DNA of 64,000 nucleotides from Streptomyces sp. NBC_00091. GTDB lineage: Bacteria > Actinomycetota > Actinomycetes > Streptomycetales > Streptomycetaceae. Below the pieces are notes generated by a model. That model had not been told where the DNA came from. It worked only from the letters and a program-made list of their open reading frames with translations, and searched no databases. Where the stretch lies: assembly GCF_026343185.1 (NCBI RefSeq), contig NZ_JAPEMA010000001.1, positions 3,286,001-3,350,000 on the forward strand. The letters run 5' to 3'. Made by a program: the position numbers and the translations under genes. Within the stretch, counting starts at the first letter, position 1. The number at the start of each line of letters is the position of its first letter. This document shows, in pieces, positions 7,688-15,350 of this stretch.

Positions 7688-8647
7688 TCACGCCGGGCCG
7701 GACGGCTCCCCGCCGGCCCCCGCCAGCCGTGCGCCCAGCTCCCGCGCGGCGGCCGCCAGGAACTCCGGCCCGCGCACGGTGAAGGGCACCCCCGTCAGGG
7801 CCATCCGGCCCGCCAGCCACTCCGGCGCGTCCCCGCTCTCGAAGCGGACCCGGGCGCCCCCCGCCTCCGCGACGGCCGCCTCGCCCAGCCACGCCGGCAG
7901 CTCCTGCGGCGGCGCGGCGAAGAAGGCGTCGACCGGGTACGTCTGCGCGCCCCGCAGCCCGCGCCGGACGAACTCGGCCGCCTCCATCGGCAGCTGCCGC
8001 GGGGCGAACCGGGCCCCCGTCGCGAAGGGCTCGCTCACCCGGTCCACCCGGAAGGTGCGCCAGTCCTCCCGCTCCAGGTCGTAGGCGACGAGGTACCAGC
8101 GGCTGCCCGTGCTCACGAGCCGGTACGGCTCCACCAGCCGCCGCGAGTCCACCCCGTCCCGCGACCGGTACGCGAACCGCAGCCGCTCCGGCCCCGCCAC
8201 CGCCCCCGCCATCGTCGTCAGCGTCCGCGGGTCCACGCTCGGCCCGTCCCCCCGGGTCACCGCCACCGTGGCCGACTGCAGGGCGCCCACCCGGTGGCGC
8301 AGCCGGGCCGGCAGGACCTGCTCCAGCTTCGCGAGGGCGCGTACGGAGGCCTCCTCCACCCCCTCGATGGCATGGCCGGCCCCGGCCCGCAGCCCCACCG
8401 CGATCGCCACGGCCTCCTCGTCGTCGAGCAGCAGCGGCGGCATCGCCGCCCCCGCCACCAGCCGGTACCCGCCCTCCGCGCCCAGCGTGGCCTCCACCGG
8501 GTACCCCAGTTCCCGCAGCCGCTCGATGTCGCGCCGGATGGTCCGTGAGCTCACCCGCAGCCGCTCCGCCAGCTCGCTGCCCGGCCATTCGCGCGGGGTC
8601 TGGAGCAGGGACAGCAGGGTGAGCAGCCGCGCCGGGGTGTCGTTCAT
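7688..8647 (-). CDS. WYL-domain transcriptional regulator (YafY/DeoR-like HTH)
   Basis: ATG 8647 gives 319 residues. The N-terminal winged helix-turn-helix (LLTLLSLLQTPREWPGSELAERLRVSSRTIRRDIERLRELGYPV) is followed by a WYL domain with SRDGVDSRRLVEPYRLVSTGSRWYLVAYD near the middle and a C-terminal extension module. WYL proteins sense ligands, often nucleotides or nucleic acids, and control neighbouring genes. It is divergent from an MFS exporter across 63 bp containing a CCTAGA/TCTAGG inverted repeat, so local control of the exporter is likely. Confidence 0.88.
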   Translation of the reverse strand: MNDTPARLLTLLSLLQTPREWPGSELAERLRVSSRTIRRDIERLRELGYPVEATLGAEGGYRLVAGAAMPPLLLDDEEAVAIAVGLRAGAGHAIEGVEEASVRALAKLEQVLPARLRHRVGALQSATVAVTRGDGPSVDPRTLTTMAGAVAGPERLRFAYRSRDGVDSRRLVEPYRLVSTGSRWYLVAYDLEREDWRTFRVDRVSEPFATGARFAPRQLPMEAAEFVRRGLRGAQTYPVDAFFAAPPQELPAWLGEAAVAEAGGARVRFESGDAPEWLAGRMALTGVPFTVRGPEFLAAAARELGARLAGAGGEPSGPA

Positions 8648-8684
8648 GGGATCCACATTGCCAGGGAAGTAGGACACCGATTGA

Positions 8685-8701
8685 CCTAGATCCCGTCTAG
8701 G
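8685..8701. promoter_or_regulatory. Operator candidate CCTAGA-N5-TCTAGG
   Basis: A perfect 6-bp-arm inverted repeat begins within TTGACC (a -35-like hexamer at 8681-8686) and ends 9 bp before the MFS ATG. The only regulator in the gap is the divergent WYL protein. Binding by it is inferred. Confidence 0.5.
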
Positions 8702-8710
8702 TTTCTCTCC

Positions 8711-10270
8711 ATGAGCACCGAGACGTCCAAGACATCGCCCGAAAGAGAAACCGGGCCCGTACGAGAAGAGCGGAACGCACCCGCGCCCCAAGCAGCCGCA
8801 GCAGCCGCGCCCCAGGCCGCGGACCCGGACCGCCGCCGCTGGCTGGCGCTCGCCATCGTGATGACCGCGTCCTTCATGGACCTGGTCGACGTCACGATCG
8901 TCAACATCGCGATACCCAGCATGCGCCAGGACTTCGGCGCCTCGACCAGCGCGATCCAGTGGATCACCGCCGGCTATGCCCTCGCCTTCGCCGCCGGCCT
9001 GATCACCGGTGGCCGTCTCGGTGACATCTACGGCCGCAAGCGCCTCTTCCTCATCGGCGTCGCCGGCTTCACCGCGGCCTCGCTGCTCTGCGGAATCGCG
9101 GCCGACCCCTCCATGCTCGTCGCCTCCCGCCTCCTCCAGGGCGCCATGGCGGCCCTGATGGTCCCGCAGGTCCTGGCGATCATCCACGTCACCTTCCCGC
9201 AGCACGAGCGCGGCAAGGTCTTCGGCATGTTCGGCGCGATCGTCGGCCTCGGTGCCGTCTCGGGCCCGATGCTCGGCGCGCTGCTCACCGAGTGGAACCT
9301 CTTCGGTCTCGAATGGCGCACGATCTTCCTGATCAACCTGCCCGTCGGCATCGCGGGCGTGATCCTGGGCCGCAAGTTCATCTCCGAGTCCAAGGCCCCG
9401 CAGGCCCTGCGGCTCGACCTGGTCGGCGTCGTGCTCGCCACCCTCGCCCTGGTCATGCTGATCTTCCCGCTCACCCAGGGCCGGGAGAACGACTGGCCGC
9501 TGTGGGGCTTCGTCTGCATGATCGCGTCGCCCTTCGTCTTCGCCGCCTTCATCGCGTACGAGAAGTACAAGATCAAGAAGGACGGCTCCCCGCTCGTCGA
9601 GCTCTCCCTCTTCAAGGTCAAGAGCTTCGCCGGCGGCATCGCCGTCCAGCTGACCTTCGGCCTCGCGACCGGCATCTTCTTCCTGGTCTGGACGCTCTAC
9701 ATGCAGATGGGCCTCGGCTGGAGCGCCCTGCGAGCCGGCACCACCGGCATCCCCTTCTCCATCGCCGTCTCGGTCGCCGCCGGGCTCTCGGTCGAGAAGC
9801 TCACTCCGCGCTTCGGCCGCAAGGTGCTCCAGGCCGGTGCGCTGACCATGGCCGCCGGCCTGCTCCTCTACATCTGGGAGTCCGAGCACTACGGCATGGA
9901 GATCGCCTCCTGGCAGATGGCGGCCCCGCTGGTCGTCATGGGCATCGGCATGGGCCTGATCGTGGCCCCGCTCAACGACACCATCCTGTCCCAGGTGCCG
10001 CGCGAGCACGCCGGCTCGGCCTCCGGCCTGATCAACACCACCGGCCAGATGGGCAACGCGCTCGGTCTCGCCCTGACCTCCGTGGTCTTCTTCGGGTCGA
10101 TCGAGGACGACATGGTCCTCGGCGCGCCGTACGTCGAGGCCTTCCGCGGGGCGCTGTGGTGGGTCGTGGCGGTGCTCGTCGTGATCTTCACCGTGATGTT
10201 CATGCTGCCGCGCAAGCAGATCCCGCTCGCGGAACGCGAGGGAGCCGTCGAGCCGGCCCCTGCGGTCTGA
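8711..10270 (+). CDS. MFS drug exporter, DHA2 type
   Basis: A 519-residue protein from ATG 8711. A ~40-residue Ala/Pro-rich cytoplasmic tail precedes WLALAIVMTASFMDLVDVTIVNIAIP (TM1). The loop GGRLGDIYGRKRLF is MFS motif A. The layout resembles the exporter at 2967 but the sequence is clearly distinct, so it is a second, independent drug:H+ antiporter. It is divergent from the WYL regulator and ends in a strong 16-bp-stem terminator. Substrate unknown. Confidence 0.88.
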   Translation: MSTETSKTSPERETGPVREERNAPAPQAAAAAAPQAADPDRRRWLALAIVMTASFMDLVDVTIVNIAIPSMRQDFGASTSAIQWITAGYALAFAAGLITGGRLGDIYGRKRLFLIGVAGFTAASLLCGIAADPSMLVASRLLQGAMAALMVPQVLAIIHVTFPQHERGKVFGMFGAIVGLGAVSGPMLGALLTEWNLFGLEWRTIFLINLPVGIAGVILGRKFISESKAPQALRLDLVGVVLATLALVMLIFPLTQGRENDWPLWGFVCMIASPFVFAAFIAYEKYKIKKDGSPLVELSLFKVKSFAGGIAVQLTFGLATGIFFLVWTLYMQMGLGWSALRAGTTGIPFSIAVSVAAGLSVEKLTPRFGRKVLQAGALTMAAGLLLYIWESEHYGMEIASWQMAAPLVVMGIGMGLIVAPLNDTILSQVPREHAGSASGLINTTGQMGNALGLALTSVVFFGSIEDDMVLGAPYVEAFRGALWWVVAVLVVIFTVMFMLPRKQIPLAEREGAVEPAPAV

Positions 10271-10303
10271 GCCCCGGCGGCCCGGTCTCCCGGGCCCCGA
10301 TGT

Positions 10304-10340
10304 ACGGACATACCCGCTCCCCGTGAGCGGGTATGTCCGT
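10304..10340 (+). terminator. Intrinsic terminator after MFS gene
   Basis: A perfect 16-bp stem (10304-10319 with 10325-10340) closes a CCCGT loop and is followed by TTTCCTTTGTTTTC. This is an unusually canonical rho-independent terminator for a high-GC genome. Confidence 0.9.
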
Positions 10341-10459
10341 TTTCCTTTGTTTTCTCCCGCGCCCAGGCGTACGGTAGGGAAGAACCGCAGAACCCGGCAT
10401 CGAACGGACACAAACCCACACGCGGCGTACGCGGCCGCCGGTACGGAAGTTGCGCTCGG

Positions 10460-11398
10460 ATGATCCTCACCGTCACCCCCAACCCCTCCCTCGACCGGAC
10501 CTACGAGGTCCCCTCGCTGGACCGCGGCGGGGTGCTCCGGGCCGCCGGGGAGCGGGTCGACCCCGGCGGGAAGGGGGTCAACGTCTCCCGGGCCGTCGCG
10601 GCGGCGGGCGTACCCACCACCGCGGTGCTCCCGCTCGGCGGCCCGGCCGGAGCGATGCTCGCCGAACTCCTGGGCGCGCAGGGCGTGGACGTCACCGCCG
10701 TCTCGATCGCCGGGCAGACCCGCTCGAACATCTCCGTCGTGGAACCGGACGGCACCCTGACGAAGATCAACGCGGCGGGCCCGGAACTCTCCGCGCAGGA
10801 GTCGGCCCTCCTCCTCGACACCGTCCGCGGCTCGGCCAGCGCCGCCTGGATCGCCTGCTGCGGCAGCCTGCCGCCCGGCCTGGAGCCCAGCTGGTACGCC
10901 GAACTCGTCGCCCGCGCCCACGAAGCGGGCGCCCGCGTCGCCCTGGACACCTCCGGCCCCGCCCTGGCGGCGGCCCTGCCCGCCCGCCCGGACGTCATCA
11001 AGCCGAACGCGGCGGAACTCGCCGAAGCGGTGGGCCGCCCGCTCGCCACCCTCGGGGACGCGGTCAAGGCCGCCGAGGAGCTGATCGGGCGCGGCGCGGG
11101 CGCGGTCCTGGCCTCCCTCGGCGCGACCGGACAGCTCCTGGTCGGCGCCGAGGGTGCCTACTACGGCACGGCGCCGGTCACGGCGGTCCGCAGCGACGTC
11201 GGGGCGGGCGACGCCGCCCTGGCCGGCTTCCTGATCGCCGGGGGCACCGGCCCCGCCGCCCTCGCCTCCGCCCTGGCCCACGCTGCGGCCGCCGTACAGC
11301 TGCCCGGCAGCGCCATGCCGGCCCCGGCGGACCTGCGCCCCGAGGCGGTCCACCTCACCCAGGACCTGCCCCTGGACCTCCCGCTGGCCCGGGCCTGA
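10460..11398 (+). CDS. 1-phosphofructokinase family hexose kinase (PfkB)
   Basis: A 312-residue protein beginning MILTVTPNPSLDRTYEV, the N-terminus typical of FruK/LacC-type PfkB kinases. The substrate-binding stretch DPGGKGVNVSRA sits at about residues 35-46. The C-terminal VGAGDAALAGF carries the catalytic Asp of the GAGD anion hole. FruK phosphorylates fructose-1-phosphate with ATP after PTS import, but the usual fruR and fruA genes are not adjacent. It could therefore be a tagatose-6-phosphate or general hexose-phosphate kinase. The gene stands alone on the plus strand. Confidence 0.82.
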   Translation: MILTVTPNPSLDRTYEVPSLDRGGVLRAAGERVDPGGKGVNVSRAVAAAGVPTTAVLPLGGPAGAMLAELLGAQGVDVTAVSIAGQTRSNISVVEPDGTLTKINAAGPELSAQESALLLDTVRGSASAAWIACCGSLPPGLEPSWYAELVARAHEAGARVALDTSGPALAAALPARPDVIKPNAAELAEAVGRPLATLGDAVKAAEELIGRGAGAVLASLGATGQLLVGAEGAYYGTAPVTAVRSDVGAGDAALAGFLIAGGTGPAALASALAHAAAAVQLPGSAMPAPADLRPEAVHLTQDLPLDLPLARA

Positions 11399-11418
11399 GG
11401 GTCACCGCCCCGCGGGCC

Positions 11419-12195
11419 TCACCGCACCCGGGCGCGCAGTTCCATCGCCCCGCGCGCGGCGGCCTCGCTCTCGTAGACCTCGCACATGTGCCGCCCGTCC
11501 GGCGTGGCGGTGTGCTCGACCTCCCACAGGCTGAACTCGCTCCCGTCCAGCAGGACGAAGGCGTGCTCGTACAGGCTGAATCCGGCATCCCGCCCGTCGG
11601 CCAGGCACTGCCGGCCGCCGAACGCCTGGGTGATGTGGTGCGCGTACGCCGAGCGCAGCAGCGTCGCCACCCCCTCACCGGGTCGGTCGGCGTTCTCCGC
11701 GCGGCGCAGCACCCGGCGGGCGTGGTCGGCGGACTGCTGGACCGTGTACTCGCGGCGGCGCTGCCGGGGCGCCGAGGCGGCGAACAGCGCGCTCAGCACC
11801 GCCAGATCGCCCTCCATCCCCTCCTCCCCCTCGCCCGGGTCGTGAGAGGGGTGCGGCACCGCCTCGGTCGGGGCCTCGCCGAACAGCCGGGCCACCGCCA
11901 GCCCGAGCTCGCTCTTGCTCGCGAAGACCTCGCAGCGGGTGCTCCGGTCGCCCTTCAGGCGGTAGGCCAGCTCCCACAGGGAGGCCGAACCGCCGTCGGA
12001 CAGCAGGTAGGTGTGCCGGTGGGTCTCCCGCCACAGCCCCGCCGACGGGCTGTGGTGCGTGGTGTAGAGCGAAGAGCTGTGGGCGAGCGCCGTGCCGAGG
12101 CGCTCGACCAACCGGTCCGGCAGGTCGAAGGAGTTGAGGGCGCGGCCCAGGAGTCGCTCGAGGTGCGCCTCGGTTGTCTCGTACGGATCGCTCAA
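11419..12195 (-). CDS. DUF6227 family protein (uncharacterised)
   Basis: A 258-residue soluble protein with no signal peptide or membrane segment. The N-terminus MSDPYETTEAHLERLLGRALNSF is a hallmark of the streptomycete DUF6227 family. Two similar halves are visible: HTYLLSDGGSASLWELAY...CEVFASKSE and HAFVLLDGSEFSLWEVEH...CEVYESEAA, so the protein appears to be an internal duplication of a ~100-residue unit. Function unknown. It ends 20 bp from the convergent PfkB stop. Confidence 0.7.
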   Translation of the reverse strand: MSDPYETTEAHLERLLGRALNSFDLPDRLVERLGTALAHSSSLYTTHHSPSAGLWRETHRHTYLLSDGGSASLWELAYRLKGDRSTRCEVFASKSELGLAVARLFGEAPTEAVPHPSHDPGEGEEGMEGDLAVLSALFAASAPRQRRREYTVQQSADHARRVLRRAENADRPGEGVATLLRSAYAHHITQAFGGRQCLADGRDAGFSLYEHAFVLLDGSEFSLWEVEHTATPDGRHMCEVYESEAAARGAMELRARVR

Positions 12196-12387
12196 GGTGG
12201 GTCTCCAGGCCGTCGCAGCTTGTTACTTCGCGGAAGCTCAACGTAGCCCCTGGCTCTGACATCACGTCCGGGATTCGGTAAAACGTCCGGGAAGCATCAG
12301 GGGTTCCCGCCACACCTTCAGGTCAAGTTGCGTACGGATGGCCATGGTTCGCGGCGGTCTGTTGCGTTACGCGGGACCATGGGCGGT

Positions 12388-13026
12388 ATGGCAACGAACA
12401 CAGTGGGCGTCCCCCGCCAGCAGGGCCGCCCCCGCACCCGCCCCGAGGGCGAACAGGGCGCCTCCCGGGGGCTGGCCTGGCTGCTGGTGGTCACCGGCGC
12501 CGCCGGGCTGCTGGCCTCCTGGGTGATCACCCTCGACAAGTTCCTGCTGCTGGAGGACCCGGACTTCAAGCCCGCCTGCAGCCTCAACCCCGTGGTGTCC
12601 TGCGGCAGCGTCATGCAGAGCGAACAGGCCGCCGCCTTCGGCTTCCCCAACCCCATGCTCGGGCTGGCGACCTACGGGGTCGTGGTCTGCGTCGGCGCGG
12701 GCCTGCTGGCCGGCGCCCGCCACCGCGGCTGGTTCTGGCTGGGACTGAACGCCGGGACGCTCTTCGGCACCGGCTTCTGCGCCTGGCTGATGGTCCAGTC
12801 GCTGTACGAGATCAACGCCCTGTGCCTGTGGTGCTGCCTGGCCTGGGTGGCGACCCTGCTGATGTTCTGGGCGGTCACGGCCCACAACGTCGCCGTCGGC
12901 GTCCTGCCGGCGCCCGGCCCGCTGCGGGTCCTGTTCACCGAGTTCGGCTGGGCCCCGCCCGCCCTGCACCTCGGGGTGATCGGGATGCTGGTCCTGACCC
13001 GGTGGTGGGATTTCTGGACGAGTTGA
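12388..13026 (+). CDS. Vitamin K epoxide reductase (VKOR) family membrane protein
   Basis: About 212 residues from ATG 12388; ATG 12379 would add three. The VKOR four-helix bundle is visible. Segment CSLNPVVSCGSVM carries the loop cysteines and CLWCCLAWV carries the CxxC active site in a membrane helix. Bacterial VKOR homologues reoxidise a DsbA-like partner with quinone, supporting disulfide formation in secreted proteins. That could matter for the chaplins and rodlins that follow, which carry conserved paired cysteines. A terminator hairpin follows the stop. Confidence 0.85.
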   Translation: MATNTVGVPRQQGRPRTRPEGEQGASRGLAWLLVVTGAAGLLASWVITLDKFLLLEDPDFKPACSLNPVVSCGSVMQSEQAAAFGFPNPMLGLATYGVVVCVGAGLLAGARHRGWFWLGLNAGTLFGTGFCAWLMVQSLYEINALCLWCCLAWVATLLMFWAVTAHNVAVGVLPAPGPLRVLFTEFGWAPPALHLGVIGMLVLTRWWDFWTS

Positions 13027-13050
13027 GCGGCGGCGCCGTACCCGCACGTA

Positions 13051-13087
13051 CGAGGGCCCCGGCGGCTGGATGCCAGCGGGGCCCTCG
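13051..13087. terminator. Terminator between VKOR and rodlin genes
   Basis: CGAGGGCCCC (13051-13060) pairs with GGGGCCCTCG (13078-13087), with a further GCTGG/CCAGC pairing inside. It lies between convergent genes and probably serves both. Confidence 0.75.
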
Positions 13088-13143
13088 TCACTTCGCTCCA
13101 CGGGCACCAGCGGCCCTGACCGGAAGGGGTCGAGCGGAAAAGA

Positions 13144-13554
13144 TCAGCTGCCGATGGAGCCGTTGCCCGACAGGATCGGGATGTTGCTGAGGATGTGCGA
13201 GAGCGCCTCGTCACCCTTGGCCTGGGTGGAGTTCTCGGTGCACTGCTGGTTCTGCGGGCTCGACAGGACGTTGATGTCCTGGACGCCGATGTTGAGCGCG
13301 GAGAGGACCGACTGGACGTTGACCTTCGCGGGCAGGCCGACGCAGGGCTTGTTGAGGGTGCCCTGGACCAGGCTGAGCTGGGGGCTCAGGTCGCCGGTGG
13401 TCTTCTGGTTGCCGTAGATCTGCTGGGCACCGTTGCCGTTGACGGTGTTGATCCCGTTGTCGTTGCCGATGGCCATGGCCGGGGCAGCAGCGGCAGCGCC
13501 CGCGCCGAGCGCAACGGCGGAGACCGCGGCAGCGGTCATGATCTTCTTGAGCAT
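13144..13554 (-). CDS. Rodlin (aerial-hypha rodlet protein), copy 1
   Basis: 136 residues from ATG 13554; AAAGGA is better spaced to this ATG than to the ATG at 13557. A signal peptide (about 1-28, ending AAPAMA) precedes IGNDNGINTVNGN. The C-terminal half SSPQNQQCTENSTQAKGDEALSHIL is the rodlin signature shared with RdlA/RdlB of S. coelicolor. Two cysteines (in NKPCVGLP and NQQCTEN) probably pair. Rodlins organise chaplin fibrils into the rodlet layer of hydrophobic aerial hyphae and spores. A second copy lies at 17149-17559, and the two upstream regions share conserved boxes at the same spacing. Confidence 0.93.
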   Translation of the reverse strand: MLKKIMTAAAVSAVALGAGAAAAAPAMAIGNDNGINTVNGNGAQQIYGNQKTTGDLSPQLSLVQGTLNKPCVGLPAKVNVQSVLSALNIGVQDINVLSSPQNQQCTENSTQAKGDEALSHILSNIPILSGNGSIGS

Positions 13555-13577
13555 CATTGATCCTTTTGTCGCACGAG

Positions 13578-13638
13578 TGCCCGCTAGTGGAGCGCCCTGA
13601 TCAACCGGGCCACCGCGGGGTTGGTTCCGCTGCTTCAC
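13578..13638 (-). promoter_or_regulatory. Rodlin copy 1 upstream boxes (shared with copy 2)
   Basis: Reading toward the gene: GTGAAG (13638-13633), 39 bp, then GCTCCACTAGCGGGCA (13593-13578), 23 bp before the ATG. Rodlin copy 2 has the same two boxes with the same 39-bp gap, plus a shared GTTGATC between them. Conservation in otherwise diverged DNA argues for a promoter or activator site; the sigma factor is not assigned. Confidence 0.6.
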
Positions 13639-13837
13639 TCAAACGGCCCGCCGGGGGTGGACTTTTCCCCAGCGTGGGTGAGGCCGCTCCGGACGCCTGC
13701 GCGAAGCCCGTACGCAGCCCCCAGGGCCCGGCCTCCCCGTTCAAGATCCTGTTGCGCTCCGTAGAAGGTGTTCGCACGGTGGGTGAGGAAGCGGATTGTT
13801 CCCGTCCGTTTTTGTGCGACCACCGAAGGAAGCCCCT

Positions 13838-14338
13838 ATGCACCGCACCAAGCCGTCCCGCCTCCGCGTCCTCGTCCCGTCGGCCCTCGCCGTCGTCATA
13901 CTGTCCGGCGCGGCCGCTCCCGCGAGCGCCGTGGACGGTGGCAGTGCCGCAGCCCTCGAGAAGCGGGCGGCTGCCGTGCAGGAGCAGATCGAGCGGATCG
14001 AGGAGATCGCGGCGGCCCCCGAACGGGCCCCGGCCGGTCCGATCGACGACCTCATCAACGGCCTCACCAAGACGCTCACGGACCTGCTGAAGTCCCTCAC
14101 GGGCCTGCTGCCCGCCGGGGTGACGCTGCCGCCGATCCAGCTGCCGAAGATCCCCGAGATCAAGCTGCCGGAGCTGCCCGGAGTGACCCTCCCGCCGATC
14201 AACCTCCCGGCGCTGCCGGGGCTGCCGGCCCCGGCCGTTCCGGCGGTCCCGCCGGCGAACGGGGTGGTCCCCGCCCTCCCGGCGATCCCCGAGATCCCCG
14301 ACATCCCCGACATCCCCGAGATTCCCATCCACCGCTAG
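13838..14338 (+). CDS. Secreted proline-rich hypothetical protein
   Basis: 166 residues from ATG 13838 with a clear signal peptide (SALAVVILSGAAAPASA, cleavage near residue 31). A short charged helix (LEKRAAAVQEQIERIEEIAAAPE) and an amphipathic stretch follow. The last ~75 residues are a quasi-periodic Pro/hydrophobic repeat (LPPIQLPKIPEIKLPELPG, later PEIPDIPDIPEIPI) with Pro about every third position. There are no cysteines and no anchor. It lies between a rodlin and a chaplin, so a structural coat role is plausible. No characterised family is recognised. Confidence 0.7.
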   Translation: MHRTKPSRLRVLVPSALAVVILSGAAAPASAVDGGSAAALEKRAAAVQEQIERIEEIAAAPERAPAGPIDDLINGLTKTLTDLLKSLTGLLPAGVTLPPIQLPKIPEIKLPELPGVTLPPINLPALPGLPAPAVPAVPPANGVVPALPAIPEIPDIPDIPEIPIHR

Positions 14339-14504
14339 GCGGCGGCAGCGGAGTCCAACGGACGGCATGGTTACGACTATTGGGCCGAACGGGTCTGATT
14401 CGGCTCCGATTCGGCCCGTGGCCGTGTCGTCCGGGAAGCTGGACCGTTTCGCTTCGTGTGAGCCCCGGATCGGGGCAGGACATCGAAGAGAAGGTGCACT
14501 CCCC

Positions 14505-14747
14505 ATGAACTCTGCTGCCAAGAAGGCCGCTGTGGCCCTGGCCTCCGCTGGTCTCGCTGTGGCCGGTGCCGCGGGCGCCGCCTCCGCCGACTCCTCGGCC
14601 GAGGGTGCGGCCGTGGGTTCCCCCGGTGTTCTCTCGGGCAACCTGGTCCAGGTCCCGGTGCACATCCCGATCAACGTTTGCGGCAACTCCGTGAACCTCG
14701 TCGGCGCGCTGAACCCCGCGTTCGGCAACGTCTGCATCAACGACTGA
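14505..14747 (+). CDS. Short chaplin
   Basis: 80 residues from ATG 14505 with an N-terminal signal (about 1-28). One chaplin domain follows: GSPGVLSGNLVQVPVHIPIN, then CGNSV and GALNPAFGNVC, with the conserved Cys59 and Cys77. Short chaplins self-assemble into amyloid-like fibrils that lower surface tension and coat aerial hyphae. It reads away from rodlin copy 1 and ends at a very strong hairpin. Which S. coelicolor short chaplin (ChpD-H) it corresponds to cannot be fixed by eye. Confidence 0.93.
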   Translation: MNSAAKKAAVALASAGLAVAGAAGAASADSSAEGAAVGSPGVLSGNLVQVPVHIPINVCGNSVNLVGALNPAFGNVCIND

Positions 14748-14768
14748 CGTACGTCGCAGTCGGCACAC

Positions 14769-14813
14769 ACGACTGTGGGCGCCCCCGGCATCGCCGGGGG
14801 CGCCCACAGTCGT
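14769..14813. terminator. Bidirectional terminator, 21-bp stem
   Basis: A perfect 21-bp stem (14769-14789 with 14793-14813) closes a 3-nt loop, between the chaplin stop (14747) and the convergent secreted-protein stop (14825). TCCGGGGCTTTT follows on the plus strand. Confidence 0.9.
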
Positions 14814-14824
14814 TCCGGGGCTTT

Positions 14825-15169
14825 TCAGTTGGCGCCGCCGTTGAGCTGCACTCCGCCGAGCATCGGGGAGAGCTTCGTCGCCCCGTTGGCCAGGCCCAGC
14901 ACCTCGCCGGGGGCGTTGTTGCGGATCTTGTTGACCCCCTGGGCGGTGCCGACGACCTTGTTGAGGGTTTCGCCCTGCTCGGCGAGGGCACTGCCCAGGG
15001 TCTCGGGGGCCGAGGCGATGACGGGTTCGACGGCGCTCAGCACCGTGTTCCATCCGGCCGACACGCTCATGGGGGGTCCTGCGGGAGCCTCGGCCGCGAA
15101 GGCGGGTGCCGTCGCACCAAGGGCGGCGACGGAGCCGGCGACGACAGCGGCGGCCTGGGAGAGCTTCAT
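14825..15169 (-). CDS. Small secreted hypothetical protein in coat locus
   Basis: 114 residues from ATG 15169. The signal peptide AAAVVAGSVAALGATAPAFA ends near residue 25. The mature part is ~90 residues without cysteines, rich in Val, Ala, Leu and Asn, with a likely amphipathic region SAGWNTVLSAVEPVIASAPETLGSAL-type. It is neither chaplin nor rodlin. The leader contains CAGAGGCGT (15197-15205, plus-strand orientation), also found before the chaplin at 16677. Location implies developmental co-expression. Function unknown. Confidence 0.7.
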   Translation of the reverse strand: MKLSQAAAVVAGSVAALGATAPAFAAEAPAGPPMSVSAGWNTVLSAVEPVIASAPETLGSALAEQGETLNKVVGTAQGVNKIRNNAPGEVLGLANGATKLSPMLGGVQLNGGAN

Positions 15170-15287
15170 TATCGAAAATCCTCTTCTTTTCGTGGACAGA
15201 GGCGTCAGCGGCGACCGTCGCGCCGCTTTCGACCTGGCTAACGATTCCCGGCCGATACGGAAACGCGTGTGCCGGGGCGCACGGCAG

Positions 15288-15321
15288 CGGCCGGAGAATC
15301 CGACAAGGGATTCTCCGGCCG
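15288..15321. terminator. Terminator downstream of sortase-type chaplin
   Basis: A perfect 14-bp stem (15288-15301 with 15308-15321) with a GACAAG loop, 30 bp beyond the minus-strand chaplin stop. Confidence 0.8.
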
Positions 15322-15350
15322 ATATTTCTTCTGATTACCGGTATTCCCGG

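Noticed and set aside
7688..11353. A 1221-codon open frame on the minus strand running through WYL, MFS and PfkB genes
   Set aside because: Only the part after ATG 8647 has protein-like content (WYL regulator); the rest is antisense to well-supported plus-strand genes and arises from GC-rich third positions.
10460..11398. Fructose PTS operon
   Set aside because: The kinase is FruK-like but neither a DeoR-type fruR nor a PTS permease is adjacent, so no operon or symbol is claimed.
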